Assembly: GCA_963978895.1 (NCBI GenBank)
Contig: OZ022238.1
Span: 13,690,611 to 13,754,610 of the forward strand
Direction: 5' to 3'
Length of the DNA stretch: 64,000 nucleotides
Origin: Erpobdella octoculata
Taxonomy: Eukaryota > Annelida > Clitellata > Hirudinida > Erpobdellidae
The position numbers and the translations under genes are program-made. Below the pieces are notes generated by a model, which worked only from the letters and a program-made list of their open reading frames with translations, did no database searches and was not told the origin of the DNA. This document shows, one piece after another, positions 49,516 through 62,620 of this stretch (its first letter is position 1; each line of letters starts with the position of its first letter).

Positions 49516-51915
49516 CAAAATACTACACTACTGAATTGACCTTGCCGAGTTGTTCGACAACCCGTGTTAGGGTTAGACCCGTATGTACATAAATGTTTTG
49601 TTATCAAATTGTATTTTTAATGGTCTACTTTATAGGATAATAAATTAATGTTTTAAATTATAAATTTTTTTGTTTCGCAATAAATTTTTTTTATTAAACC
49701 AAAAAATAATGAAAAACATTTCTTTAATGCCTTTTACGTGTTATTTCCAGCTTCCTTAGTTTGTTTTCAAATTTTCATAAAAAATTTATTACATTCTGAA
49801 TAATTAAAGCTTTGAAATTTTTAGCCTTACTTTATTCAATTAATTAAATATTATTGATCAAGAGTAACAAAATAAATTAAAGTATTTTTCTTAAATTTGT
49901 TAACTACTTGTTCAATGGTGATCATATGTGAAACATAGTGTTACTGATCACAAAAACTTGAAAATTTGTTTGCCTGCAACTACCAGTCAGCGCTAACATA
50001 GATACGTTTACTCTCAGTGTCCAGATAGAAGTTCAGTAGCCGGTAGTCACATGCAGTACTGGATCAAGAAAAACTAGCATTGGTACGCCCATTATGTAGA
50101 ATCAGTAACTTTTACTTAGGATCGGACTGACTACCATTTGGCATACCTTATCTAATATAGAGTAAAATGATAACCGGGAGTGGTAAATCCTAAATCGAGA
50201 TTACTGTAAAAATATTTGGCCTACCTGGCGACAGCCAATTGGCCAGCTGGCTCAGTCCTGGTTTGGTCCTACTATCCAGTTCCCGACGGTCATGTTTGTT
50301 TTTGTCAGGATACGGTAAGTAGGCTTGAGGCCAAGTATTCATCGCATAACCTTGCAGTACTTTTTGAACTCTTGTCATTATGTGTTTTGATGGTTATGAC
50401 TAATGTAATGACTAGTCATTAAAGTGAAGTATTTAAGTATTTAAGTATGTCTGTATGCTATATTTAGAATCAATATTACTGTACTTGTTTGACCTTTTAT
50501 TGAATTAATGATTAATATTTTATTTTATCATTTGTTCAATTCAATAACAACTTAATTTGAGAAAAAAATTAAACGACATGCAGCATGCAAACTGATTTTT
50601 TTATATATTTTATGTTCAAACAAAAGATTATTAATAATAACAATTAATATGAAAAACCCTAATAAAACTTATTAAAGTTTATAAAAATAGTTTAGTTAAT
50701 AAAAAAGGCAAATGATGCGTCACTAATCTGTTAATTAATTTAACCATCTTTTGTTCAATAGCACCAATAATGCATTTGTCGTAGATGGCACATCAAGCCG
50801 TAGTAGAGTGTAAAATGTTTTATAACCAAATTGCAAGTTTAATAAAACTATTTAACCAATAAGTAAATAATATAATTAGTGTTAAGCGCAAATTATTAAA
50901 CAATAATTTAAAAAAACACTTAGCAACAAATTTGCTAAAAAGAACATATACATTTGAAGTTTTTAAAAATACAGTTAGAGATATAAGAACGTTTTAAATT
51001 AGAAAAATTACTTACAAAAGCCATCACACATGAATAGGATGCAGACACATTTTCGCAAACATACCAGGTTCTACGAAGTTTTTTAAGGAAACCAATTAAA
51101 CGATACTTTTTATAAATGCGTCTTAAAACCTTAAACATTTGCGTGTGATTTACAAATTTTGTGAATTTTGTTAAACTTTTATCTTTTAAAATGTGAGGCA
51201 AGAGATTTAGGTGGGTACTTGCATGCTGAGATGGGGAGCTTTAACGTGTAAAAAATGCTTTTCTACTATTTATTCTTAGAGACCATTTTTTCAAGAAATG
51301 AGCTCATTTTTAATTATCTACATATAATTCGACAAAAGTAACTCTAAAAATTAAAGCTAAGGAATTTATATACCGCCTGTGAAAAAGTGCACTAGATCTG
51401 TAATATGTAAAATCAAAAAAAAGTTGTTTTTAGATTCGTATGCTTTTAATTTGAAAAGTAATATTATTCGCTAGAATAATTTTTTTTTTATAAATTGTTT
51501 ACTTTATTAAAAGCGCGTGCATTTAATGATTTTAGTGTTTTGGGAATGGACAAGTGGGTAATTTTGTCCATATTGGTCTAATTTAATTTCGTATGTGAAA
51601 CAGTGACAACATTCCTTTTGGAATGTTGTTGCCAATCAAACACAAAATACAGTTTCTTGCACATGAAACATTAAATTAAGGCATGGCTAAACACTTGAAT
51701 ACAAAATACCTATACAAATTTGCAAAATACATAAAAAATAATTTGAATAACACACAGGAAAAATAGTCGTAAAACGTTTATAATTGAAAGAACCAGCAGT
51801 AGAAACAAGAACCAAAACAATATATCTCTAAACTAAAAATGTAACAATTTCTACCATCCAAACTATAAAAACACGAAAATAAAAACACACAAAATAACCC
51901 TCTAAACTGTGTAAA
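49516..51915. other. Intergenic between the profilin exon and the receptor gene
   Basis: AT-rich DNA with only short frames and no recognised repeat family. The convergent genes on either side both end here; the receptor's 3' UTR probably covers part of it, with AATAAA on the minus strand at 51503-51508. Confidence 0.45.
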
Positions 51916-54900
51916 TCAATCAAAAATGTGAGGAGCCGAGAAAAAGATGCCGAAAGTTCCAATGGTGAGATAGGCGGTGAATATCCAGAAGCACAACCTG
52001 TCGACGACCATGGCTGCGAACTTCCAGTCGTTCGTCTCCTCTGTGTTTCTTGCGTTTTCCTTGATCTTTCTTGTTATGAAACGAATCTCGTTAAGTATTA
52101 ACAGGATCTCGTTTCGTATCAATCCCAGGCCTAGTCGAAGTTACGAATTATTTATTATTATTAACATATAATATACAAATTCAGTATTTTTATACGTAAC
52201 AAAATTAAATATTAATATTAGTAAATTATTTAATTATTTATTACTATTATAGATGTACACTTGTACACATATAAAAAACGTTTACTTATGGATGAAAATT
52301 TTAATAAGTATAGTATTGTATACAGAAACATATACACATTTTAGATAGGTATACTACACACGTACAATTATATTGATCTATTTTTTTTCAATGATTTATT
52401 TGTCGATTACCCGCTGGTCCACCTGATTTTTCAATAAATTACAAAACCATTCAAAGAACTCCGTATACGATTAGCGATATCGTAACATTTGGTGTCAGTA
52501 GTAGGATTTAAAAGAATGGTTTTGAAAGCATTAGATGAGCTCTTGATGTGTGAGCTGAAAGATTAACTAGAGAAACAAAACCTAAGTAATAGGGATAAGA
52601 AGGACAAACATATGGAGCTTTTCCTAGAGGCTTGGTGAATGAAGGCGTTGGTCCTGAAAAAGATGAGTATGAATTTGATATTGACGAAGAAACTCTGGAA
52701 AAGCGGAAAAGCTGAAAATGAAATTGTTAGAGAAAAAACACAACAAACGAGAGAGAAAAAGCAGCACAAAAAAAGACAAGAAAAAAATTACGTCTGCACT
52801 AAAAACAGAGTATCAGCGGCTGTTACGCGATGCTGCTAGTAAACTGCAAACAAATGAATGAAATCGGGAAATCCTCTGGTAGTGATTTGACTGAGTGTTG
52901 TTTGAATGGCAAGGTTATTGAGAGTCTGGTCACAGAGACGGCTAAGGCAGTGGTAGACACGGTTTCGGACCAGCGTGTTGCTGGTAAAGAAAATGTGGTG
53001 AGTTGCTGCGGCAAAACCCGGTTTGAATCAAAGTCCACTTGCTGTGTCTCAGAGAATGTGACGGATGATGGCCGGACAGACTGCACAAATAAGGTGGGGC
53101 ACGAGAAAAACAAAGGAAGAATTAATCCAGTTATGTGGCGGGGCGCCAACAAGGTGGGCTTTTTAGCTGAGTGTTGCTGGATTCTGACAGATTCTGGGGA
53201 AATCGTCGGATCCGTTGAAAAGATTTTGGAGGCACCTGGTGGTGCCGGCGCCCGGTTGCAAACAACTCCTGGCATGTTGTGAGAACCGGAATTTTGCATA
53301 AGGGTGCGCCGGGATTTTTGTGAACAGGCCGCAGAGGAGTTGTGCCGATTCTTAAACATAAAACAAACCAACACAACCAAACATCCGTATATACTCATAC
53401 ACATGACCCAAGACCACACACATACATTAACACTTAAACAACAAACACTCATGAACATACCCCAACACCACATGTTACAAACTGACATACACAAGAACAT
53501 ACAACCTACCTGACTCATCATCTTCATCAGGGCCTCTGTTATATCTGAAATAAGGCTGGTTGATCGGTTTAATGTTCTCGATATCTGCCACATTGGCCAG
53601 GAGACTGAGGGAAAGAGGCATTCTTTCTTCCAGTTCTCGGACACTAGCCTTCCTCATTAACTTTTCAAGGGTCAACTCTTTGCCCGGCCGTGACATTCGC
53701 AGTGTCCATGCAAGCCATTCGCATATCCCGGTACGTACCTTTACAATAATGCGTTGAATTAGAGCATGCCTTATTTGCTAAACTTATCTTTTTTCATAAT
53801 GATATAAAATGTGTATTTAACTTGGTTATTGAAACTAGCACAACTATCACAAAAACCATCGTCACCACCATCATCATCATCGTCACATCAAAGTAACTGT
53901 TAGTTACCCAAGATGGCATCTTGCACATGTCAGGCGTGCTATGATGGAAGTAGAGAACAAGGACCGTCATGATGACAGACAGGGTGGACATGATCATCAC
54001 ACAAGCAAAATAAACCCCTGAAATCATTATTATTTATTGTTTAGTTAATAAATAAGCTTGTCTAATACCAGTGAGCAGAGATGTTGCGAGTACTTATGGT
54101 GCGAGTACCATGGTATCGAGTACGAGTATTTGAAAAACGTACTCGAGTTGTACTCAAGTACGAATACGAGTACCAAGTACTACAACTCTGCCAATGAAAT
54201 TGATTTACAAAAATGAACACTGAAGAATAAATTTGATACCTAATGTCACATAGTTTTATTACTTGACTAAGACTGTTTAAATACTAAAGAGAATAAATAG
54301 TAAAAAAATAACAAAAACAACATAAAACAAATAACAAATGAATGGTTTGATATAATCAGCTGACCAACAAGAGGAACTGCCATCGATGTTGGAGGTACCA
54401 TTTCAGCCACGATCATTTGAAATACACTCAATGATAGCAGGATTGTCACGCCTGATTAACAAAAATCATCATCTAAATAAATATTAAATAATCATAAGAA
54501 CAATATAAATTTTCTAACTTGATTGAATTATGAAATAACTGTCTAGTTGAGCACCAGCAATTTCACATCTTATGATTCATTAATATCGATTCAATGAGAC
54601 TGCAGCAAACAACGAAACGTGTTAAAATGAAAAATGATTTCCATCACAATCATCATCATCACCATCACGAACAGTTTATGACTATTTAAAGAAACGATTT
54701 ATTGAAGTCTGCTTATAAAACGATAAATCAACAAAAGCCATAATATGGATTCAGCCTTTCAGAAACACGTCACTTCAACTTCATGGGAAATCTTCAAAAG
54801 GACACGTGATTATTAAATGGATAACATGGTTTAAAGAAAAGAACTTGCAATCATATCTTTCTTATTAGACGATCAGGAAAAAGTTAGTCTTATATAAATT

Positions 54901-57900
54901 ATTACAACACTCACATCTTTTTGCGGTTTATATTCAAAAACTAGCTTTTGCCAGCATTTTCAGAAATTTAGATTTTTGTAGGGCCTGATATAAATTAAAC
55001 ATCCTTGTATGTTTTGATGGAAGAAAGGAATTAATTAAACTCGATTGAGACAATTTAACTTACAAATACTATTATAAACAGATGCCGATGTCGTCCCAAA
55101 ACGTTGACAGTTACGCTTATTAAAATTACATAGGATCATCTGCTAAGTTCTGCTTTAATAATTTTGACATTTTTAATAAATATTTACAAACTAAATGTCT
55201 GTAAATTAAAACACATAGCAAATTTAAAACCAATAAATTATTATAATACATGTTCTAACCAAGTCACAGGTTGCAAATATCTGGACAGCAAAACTCAACA
55301 CTCAAAAGTTTTGCTATTTCAAACCTTTAATTTTGTACTCATTTGGTATAATATAAAATATTAAGATGTTAAAAACAAGAGCTAAATAAAAAAATTAGAA
55401 TAGTACGTGTACTCACCAAGGCCGATTTTCTCTCCGGCATCTGGCGGTAGAATGAAGGTGAGCAGTGACAGAAGAGATATGAGAGCACAGGGTATGATCA
55501 GATTGAAGCCGTAGTATAACGTTCTCCGACGTATATGAAACGTGTACGTTATGTCCAGATATGTAGCATTTGGACAGCAGTCGTACTTTTTCTCGTTGCG
55601 CATCGCGGGAGCCTCTGGGGAAAATCATTCTTTGAAACATTTTGTAAATTGAAATAAAATTAATTTAACTGGTTACAATTTTGTGGATAGACGATTGAAA
55701 AAAATTTATTCCGAGCGATTCCAAGTGTGAAAAGCATAGATATCTATGGTCAAAAGTGTTTAGAAAGAGTAATGTCTGCCAACGTGTAGGTAACACAGAA
55801 AGTTTTTGTAATTAAATGACTGTGCTGGCTACCACTATCAGAAAAATAATGTGTCTTTTGATTGTCTTCTGCGGTCCAAGTTTATAAATTCAAGCATATA
55901 TGAAGTAACAATTTTATGCTGGTTTAATTTTTTATATCTGACCAATACTAATCATCTGATCATAGTTTATTCTGGAGTTTTTTTAAACAAAAAATATTTA
56001 AGAATTAAATGAAATGAAATTAAATAAATTTTCAATTTTTGATGATATGAGATGTGGACTTGTCTCGTTAAAATACTAAGATTGATGTGGATTTTACATC
56101 TCAGGTACATGAAAGAATGTTCAGAATCATTAAAGATCAAAGGAATCGTTTAGAAAGTTCTTATCATGGACCAATGTGAAGATAAATGTATAACAAAATT
56201 GCACTTGCTGCTTGTGTGCTATCAGAATGCTTAAAAAAAGTTCAAAGTGATTTTATGCAAGAAGATTATTATAACAACTGTAATTTAATTGCAATTACGG
56301 AGGCTTAAATTGTTTTTAGCTATTTTTTATAACCATCCTCTTTATCATCATCATTGTCATCATCATCGTCGTCATCATCATCATTGTCGTCATAATCATC
56401 ATTGTCACCATGTTTGTCGTCATCATCATTGTGGTCATGACACAAATAATCAAGATGCAGATGAATATCTCTCACCGAGAAGGTCCCACTCTCCACTCTT
56501 CTGGTAAGTACCGATGTTGGCTCTGTCCGATTCGTTAAGAAGGTTGATCTGACTTCCGTCGTAACTCCACGAACCGAACTTCATGTGGCAGAACTGGTCG
56601 TCGAATGGAAACCACTTAATGTCGATGACGCAGGATGAGATGTAAAGACCCAGGGGTATCCAAGTGCAGACGCCTTCGCTAGTGACTATCACGTTTGTTG
56701 GATATTTGCTATCTATGTCCTCATCTGCACTGTGAATGCGAGGATATGATGGTTTTGTTGATGGTCGACGCAAGGAGCAGATATGAATAAGAATAACAAA
56801 TCGAATAGTAGACTTGAATGGTAGATATGAATGGTAGATATTAATGGTAGATATGAATGGTAGATTAGAATAGCAGATCACAAATATATTAATTGTTAAA
56901 CCACTCTTTGTAAGATGCAAGAAGACAATGCAGAAACTGTACTAATGAATCAAATAACCAAATAATTTCTTTAAAAAATCTTCTATAAGTTGCTGGTTAA
57001 CTTTAAAACCGCGTAAATCATTATTCCCAAATGTCCCCCATATTCAGTGGTGCAGTGGAGCCTATACGGTCCCATACGCCGTATAGGCACAGCTATTTCG
57101 TCCATTGTTCCGTATAGGCACAGCTTTTCCTTCGTTTTTTTTGTATATGCACAGCTCTTTCTACTTTATTTTCCGTATGGGTAGGAGTTGTAGTTGCAGT
57201 CATTTAGTGTCACCATACTCACCATTCCTCGACCACATTATATAAAAAAAAACGATTTGGGTGTCTGAATCTTTCAAAGAGGATCCTGGTGAAATGCAAA
57301 CGATGGCGATGCAAGCATCAGAATAGAAAGTGTTTCGAAATGTTCCCTAGCATGCAATGACCGATTGAGATTCATCAACTCAAAGCAATTTATTCAATCC
57401 ATTGTAGACAACATGCGCCATCGACTTTGCAGTTCTACTAGCGTTGGAACAGAGAAAATTATTGCAACTATTGCAATCCTTAATACCGACAATTGACCAC
57501 AAAATGTCTCAATTTGGTATGATAAAAAGAAGATTTCCAAGCTCTCAAAACGCTTTGGTTTGGAAGAGTCGCAATGAATAAATGGGATGCGCGACTATCA
57601 TCAGGATTTCACACAGATTCCGAATGATCTTGCGTCACTTCAAACTTATATCAACATCTTACCCTCCAGCACTGCTGAGTGCAAACGAATTTTTAGTCTC
57701 ATGAACAATATCATCACTGACACTCGATCTTCCATTCTAATTTGCACTGTCTCTAGTCTAATAACAATTCATTCAAATTGACCACCGCTCAACCTCTGGA
57801 ATCCGATGCCTTACCTTGAATCCTGGCTGCTGGAGCATCGCTCTGCTACTTGCACTAAAACCAGACCTGTTGACTCAAATAACAAATACGAAGCAGAAGG

Positions 57901-58888
57901 AAGAGAATCTTTATTGAAACTATTGTAAACAGTGTGCATTTAGTTAATCATTTATTTTTCAATATATTTTAATCAAGCATACACAGGATGTGGAATTAAA
58001 TAGAGTATTTAATAGATATTTGGATTATTTGCCATTCACTATTGTGAACCCAATAGAGAAGAGGGTCAGTACGATATTTTACCAAACCGGTCATTTAGCA
58101 AATGTTGTACAAACATTTATTAGATAAACTTTTTATCGCCAGTTTATGAAATTGGACTCGACTTTTTTACCAAAATGGCCCGATTTTAGCGTATGGGCAC
58201 AGCTTTTTTCGACTACGCCACTGCCCATATTCATTGATTTAAACTTTGGACCAGCAAATTGTGTAAAGACCTGTTATAGAGAAGAATGTCGGGCGTCCAA
58301 ATATTCTTCGATGGAAGTCTTACCTGACGCACACCTCCGTAATCCTTTGGATCCCAGTTCAGATTCCAGTCGTGCCATTCCTATAGCGTTTGAAACAATG
58401 ATATCTATGTATATAGTACAATATTACTTTAATTAATTTCTTGAAATTATTAGCCTTATAGACTGGTCGTTGATATCGGTGGGTGGTTCGAAGCCGGGCA
58501 TCATTGCCAGTGCTCACAACTGCGGAGGAAACAACAGACGACAGAGGCGACGCTTAAAAAGTTCTTAAGCTATATTTTAGATATTGAATAACCTACTAAC
58601 ATAATTGAGCCAGATGTTGGTGTGAAACATTTCGTTTTTTTCATCCTGTAATTTGTACACGTTTTGTAATTATTGATACAACTTTACATTGGAGAAAAAC
58701 AAATCCCATAGAATAGTTTCTTATGGAATGGCTAGCGCGTCCAACATGCAAGTTACATTTTTATTTTAATATCGCTCAAAAACATAAAAATTCTCACAAC
58801 GTCAATGATTTGTTGGAGGGAAATTCCGAATGTGACGTTGAGAGTATCGTTTTCATTCTCAACGGGCCTGCTCATTGGATTGTAATTT
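51916..58888 (-). CDS. Nicotinic acetylcholine receptor subunit, alpha7-like (5' exon missing)
   Basis: Nine minus-strand exons in coding order: 58888-58798, 58645-58601 (45 bp), 58380-58271 (110 bp), 56729-56476, 55614-55417, 54451-54365 (87 bp), 54017-53908 (110 bp), 53738-53510 and 52130-51916. All junction phases agree and give about 445 residues. The order of motifs is that of a Cys-loop receptor: [37 protein letters not shown] (loop D); [14 protein letters not shown] (loop A); Cys-loop [22 protein letters not shown] (loop B); vicinal CysCys in KYDCCPN (alpha subunit, loop C); M1; [17 protein letters not shown] (M2, with the Glu typical of cation channels); M3; and M4 in the last exon. 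The M3-M4 loop is short (about 75 residues). Exon sizes 45/110/87/110 are those of vertebrate alpha7 genes. The signal-peptide exon was not found up to 64,000. Confidence 0.93.
52435..53350 (+). mobile_element. Decayed LTR retrotransposon Gag region, relative of the edge element
   Basis: TTTGGTGTCAGTAGTAGGAT (about 52,490; primer-binding-like) is followed by a start [10 protein letters not shown] with CELKD, in-frame stops, and then [15 protein letters not shown] with ETLEKRK. The same order as at 328-1 (MVLKSLDELW, LVNEGYGPDDDEYLF). Later frames to about 53,280 ([18 protein letters not shown]) probably continue it. It lies in the intron before the last receptor exon, antisense to the gene. 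Confidence 0.6.
54076..54190. mobile_element. 115-bp hAT-like MITE in a receptor intron
   Basis: Inverted ends CAGAGATGTTGCGAGTACTT and CAAGTACTACAACTCTG, with a palindromic interior of GAGTAC units. Flanks CCAGTGAG and CCAATGAA agree at 6 of 8 bases. Confidence 0.7.
56338..56440. repeat. (CAT)n imperfect microsatellite
   Basis: Imperfect CAT/CGT trinucleotide run just downstream (gene sense) of the receptor loop B exon. Shorter ATC runs occur at 53,865-53,885 and 54,645-54,668. Confidence 0.85.
56808..56872. repeat. Short GAATGGTAGATAT tandem repeat
   Basis: About five units of GAATGGTAGATAT with small variants, in a receptor intron. Confidence 0.75.
57045..58223 (+). mobile_element. hAT transposon with perfect 8-bp target duplication
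   Basis: Ends CAGTGGTGCAGTGG and GACTACGCCACTG are inverted repeats. CCCATATT flanks both (57037-57044 and 58224-58231). Subterminal CGTATAGGCACAGCT-type repeats are at both ends. The interior (57587-57781, plus about 20 codons beyond) encodes the transposase C-terminus [16 protein letters not shown], then TDTRSS. It is in the intron between the loop A and loop B exons of the receptor. Confidence 0.9.
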
Positions 58889-59228
58889 CTGTGTGAAAAG
58901 ATGTGGTCGATCAGTCGATCTTCATGCTTTCCGCTGTGTGTTCCTGCATTGAAATACCGATTGAAATATTAAAGAATGCTGTATTCCTGATATGGTTATC
59001 ATTGTCACAACAAGAAATTTACAATTCACATTTGTTTTGCGCGACGAATATGTGGAACTGTTTTGGAAGATATGTGTTATTACAGTTGTAATAACTCAGG
59101 GTTCAAAGTTGTTAGACAAAGAAGTGCAAGAATAACAGTAAAAAACAAGAACATACAACCTAAAATGACAACATCTGAGTTAGTTTCGTTTTTCTCTGCA
59201 TTTTCATCACATGTAATACAATTAGGCA

Positions 59229-59345
59229 GACACTGGTGATATTGCGGTAAAGCGTACCTGAAAGTCTGTGGTTCAAATCCCACCGGCGTCACCAGCGTTC
59301 GTAGGGGTGTGGGTCATTGTAGATATACGCCTGAAAAATAGCTGC
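59229..59345 (+). mobile_element. tRNA-derived SINE, truncated
   Basis: CACTGGTGATATTGCGGTAA and the box-B-like GTGGTTCAAATCCCACCGGC, then GTCACCAGCG. This is the same head as the SINEs at 9.9 and 26.5 kb. Confidence 0.65.
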
Positions 59346-59533
59346 CTCTGGGTGTTTTGTAAGTGAACACGCAAATGAGAAAAAGTAAAAAAAAGTGATT
59401 TGTGGCATGGAAGTCTAGCGACTAACGTCACGTTAAACATTGTCAAACTTTAACTCATAGGTTCCTGCTGACTGTATCACTGGCACAGTTTATAAATTCA
59501 GTCTCTTTCCATGCACCAGTGAATGATAATTAG

Positions 59534-60345
59534 TAGGAGTGGGCCGACTTTTGATTTGGAAATCGGAATCGGCCGGATTCCCATTTCAACCGATTAATCG
59601 GAATTTGGCGCGAACAGCCTACCGATTCAAATAGTGTTAAAAAAAATTTTGTTTTATAAACTTTGCTCGATCCGACGTATAAACTAGCAATGCTTAATGA
59701 AGAAGCCCAACAGTTTGCCAAAAAATTGTGTGATTGAAGAGATGCATCTCTTCAATCACACAAAAAATGTCAGACACAAATAAATGCTTACTTGGCATAA
59801 CCTCGTCAGCCAAGAGGTAACATACCAACGGATACAATAATTTATTAGAAAGCTAAACATCTGGTCTTTCCTATTCTAACTGCTGTTTCCAAGCGATATT
59901 CTACAACCCCCCATTTAGCGTCGACAGCGAGCGAACGTTTAACACAGCAGGAAACATCTGCGATGATCTACAATCTACGTTCAAAATTGACAACCGAGAA
60001 AACGGAGAAGCTTTTATTTCTTCAAAAAATCTTGAAGTCATAAATTTCGATTACTAACTTATCTAAACTTGTCTAGTATTCAATTTTTTTTCACTCTATG
60101 TTATGCACTGCTCATTAATTATATGGTATTTTTACCACGTTAACAATAAAAAATGTGTACAATAAAATAATACATGATTTCATTGTCGATTTCCGCGATC
60201 GTCCCGGTAGATCTATAAAATTTTTTTTTATTAAATCATCAAAAATTGCTCCAATTTTCGATTAATCGAATCGGAATCGGCGGATAATCGCCACCGATTG
60301 TCCGGAATCGGTAATCGATAAAAAATCAAAATCGGCCCATCACTA
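59534..60345 (+). mobile_element. hAT element with perfect 8-bp target duplication
   Basis: Ends TAGGAGTGGGCCGACTTTTG and CAAAATCGGCCCATCACTA are inverted repeats, with ATCGGAATCGGC-type subterminal repeats at both ends. ATAATTAG flanks both sides (59526-59533 and 60346-60353). Inside, at about 59,925-60,055, is a relic of the transposase C-terminus (PFSVDSERTFNTAGNI). Confidence 0.9.
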
Positions 60346-60353
60346 ATAATTAG

Positions 60354-61097
60354 TTAGGAAGGACTGTGCCAAATTATGGTTCTGATGTGCTTTAAGTATA
60401 CAAGGTCTTGGGCCTATGAGTTTGAGGACTTGTTTGAGTAAGTTTTGTTATCATACGAAAATGCTTGCGTGAGAAAGTGACCTGTCTAGAACAAAGACCA
60501 GTGTAGAAAAAATAAACGTGTGGCGATTTTTCAACATTAGGCTTATAAACAAAACTAATAAAATATTAGAAAACTTTTTTTAAATACCACGTTTTTGTGA
60601 ACTAAAAAGCAAAAAATAATTTTTCTCTGGCCTGTGTATGTCAACAAATTTTATATATTTGGAAAATTATTTTCATTTTTTGAGTGCACAAAAGAAACTT
60701 GGTATTTAAAAAGTTTTTTTAGGTATCATTATTTATTTATTTTTTAGTTTCAATGTTATTTAAGAATTTAATTAATTATATTTTATCTGTTATTTTGATT
60801 TTGTCCAATACATTTGAAAATTTAATAGAATGCATTGTTAATAACGACAATCATATATACTAAATTTCAGCAAGATTGAATTATGGGAAGTGCTTCAAAA
60901 TTTGATCACACTTTCCGCCGGAACAAACAGATAAACAAGTTAAGAATAATAAAACTCATAAAAAATTGTTTTTAAAGCAACTCTTGTAAACTGATGTACT
61001 AAAAGGTTAAAAATAACATTTGAATAAAACTTTTCGTTTGGGCGTGATCTATCATCTATCTATAATGTTAGATAGATAGATAGATATATTAATTATT
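60354..61097. other. AT-rich intergenic stretch
   Basis: No gene or clear element. A GATA/TAGA run (61,065-61,085) leads into the AT microsatellite. Confidence 0.4.
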
Positions 61098-61103
61098 TAT
61101 ATA

Positions 61104-61180
<77 letters not shown>
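61098..61180. repeat. (AT)n microsatellite
   Basis: About 80 bp of AT dinucleotides with one phase slip near 61,111. Confidence 0.95.
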
Positions 61181-61183
<3 letters not shown>

Positions 61184-61415
61184 GCCTTATCTTCGCTCTT
61201 ATCTTTTAAACGAAAGGTTTATTTTCAAAAATTCAAATATGTACACTTAAATATTATTTTTAACCTTTTAGTACATTAGTTTACAAGCGTTACTTTAAAA
61301 AATATTTTTATGTATTTTATTATTTTTCATTTTTTAGTGTTTACAAATTTTTTATACACTATTATTTAAACAACATTTTTTATATTTTTCATCTAAACCA
61401 GATTAATGTATTTAA

Positions 61416-61485
61416 TGTCACCCATCGAAGTATTAACCGAGCTCGACGTTGCTTAATTTCGTTGATCGGACATGACGCGGTGTTT
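61416..61485 (-). pseudogene. 5S rRNA-like sequence
   Basis: On the minus strand: GTCCGATCAACGAAATTAAG, CAACGTCGAGC, TCGGTTAATACTTCGATGGG and TGAC. This follows the order of the middle of animal 5S rRNA (GTCCGATCACCGAAGTTAAG, CAACGTCGGGC, CGGTTAGTACTTGGATGGG, TGACC), including the internal promoter region. Several substitutions, and missing ends, make it a pseudogene or the head of a 5S-derived SINE. Confidence 0.7.
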
Positions 61486-61755
61486 TCAAAAACAACGTTT
61501 GCACTGAAATAACAACCATCAACAAACATTATTGCAATCGTTGTGAAAACGCAGTCATCAGACAACGTTTAGCATAAAAGATTATGGGAATGATGATGTA
61601 AAAACATCAAACATATTCTTTCTCTCTCTCTTTCATTGTTTTTTTTATGACACGCACATACACAGATAGAAAAAAAAAGTTGCGACAGGTTAAACACACA
61701 GCCACGCATTTATATTAAAATACCAAATTTTTTTTAAATCGTAATTTGTCTTAGA

Positions 61756-62620
61756 CTAGCGGGGTACCCGACGTTGCCCGGGTTTTTCTCTCTCGCTCCC
61801 GTTTCCTTCCCAGTTTGTTCTCCCGCTCCCGGTCGCTTTTTCGCTCCCGTTTGCTCTCCCTTTCCCGCCCATTCTCCATTTTCCGCTTCCGCTCGCTCTC
61901 TTTTTTTAGTAATACTGCGACTCTGAAACTAAAAATACTACAGATATGCAAATTAGTAACTAGATACTACTTAAAAGATAAAGTTACAAATGTTTTCTTT
62001 TTTTTGTGTGTGTGTTCTGGCTTCCAGGACTACAAATGTAATGCGTAGAAAAAGATTAAATTTACTTGAAGACTCAATAAATGAAAATGTAAAAACATTA
62101 AAATTCCATATTAAGGTTTTTTTTAAATTATAAGATACGTGTTTCATTATTTTTTTCAAAAAATTAGTCTCCAAGCTTTGAGGTTTTGTATCATTCCAAT
62201 TGGTTGAGTCCAGGCCTCGAGTTTTTTTGCTTATGAAACGGGACAGTTCGAGCCTAAATAACAAGCCAGGCCTGAAATTTTCTGTCTAAAAAAATCCGTG
62301 CAGAGCACTATGGATTAAAGTGCTGACGGACCGGGCCAGGCCGTGATTTTAAGGTAAAACCTGGAGTCAAAGTGGGACGGGCCGAGATTTTTTGCCAAGT
62401 ATATAGAAATTGTAGGCCTGTAAAAACGGGTCAGACCCAAATTAGATGCGCCGTTCCGGGCCTGAAATTTTAGCTTATGAAGCGGGCCAAGTTGTCGACG
62501 GACCGGACCGAGTCGGGCCGTAAAAAATCGCCCCGTGCAGTACGCTACTGTGGATGCGTATTCTCTTTTTCAAGCGAGCAAAGCCGCGACGGGAATGCTA
62601 GTCAAATATATAAAGTGTAA
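61756..62620 (-). mobile_element. Helitron-family element with GGGCCGGGCC block
   Basis: The 3' end on the minus strand is AAAAACCCGGGCAACGTCGG, GTACCCCG, CTAG (61756-61759), followed inwards by GGGAGCGAAAAAGCGACC units. From 62,130 it contains a piece like the 157-bp satellite (ATACGTGTTTCATT ... TTAGTCTCCA). From 62,310 it carries the block shared with 23,140-23,560 (GTGGGACGGGCCGAGATTTT, CAAGTATATAGAA). The 5' end is unclear. Confidence 0.5.

Noticed and set aside
52823..53644. 273-codon minus-strand frame with Cys/Trp-rich middle
   Set aside because: Runs out-of-frame through the receptor exon at 53,510-53,738 and antisense through the retrotransposon relic. No domain.
59229..59345. tRNA gene candidates (also 9.9, 21.9, 26.5 and 39.7 kb)
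   Set aside because: Only box-B-like parts are conserved and no cloverleaf can be completed. The shared downstream sequence shows SINEs.
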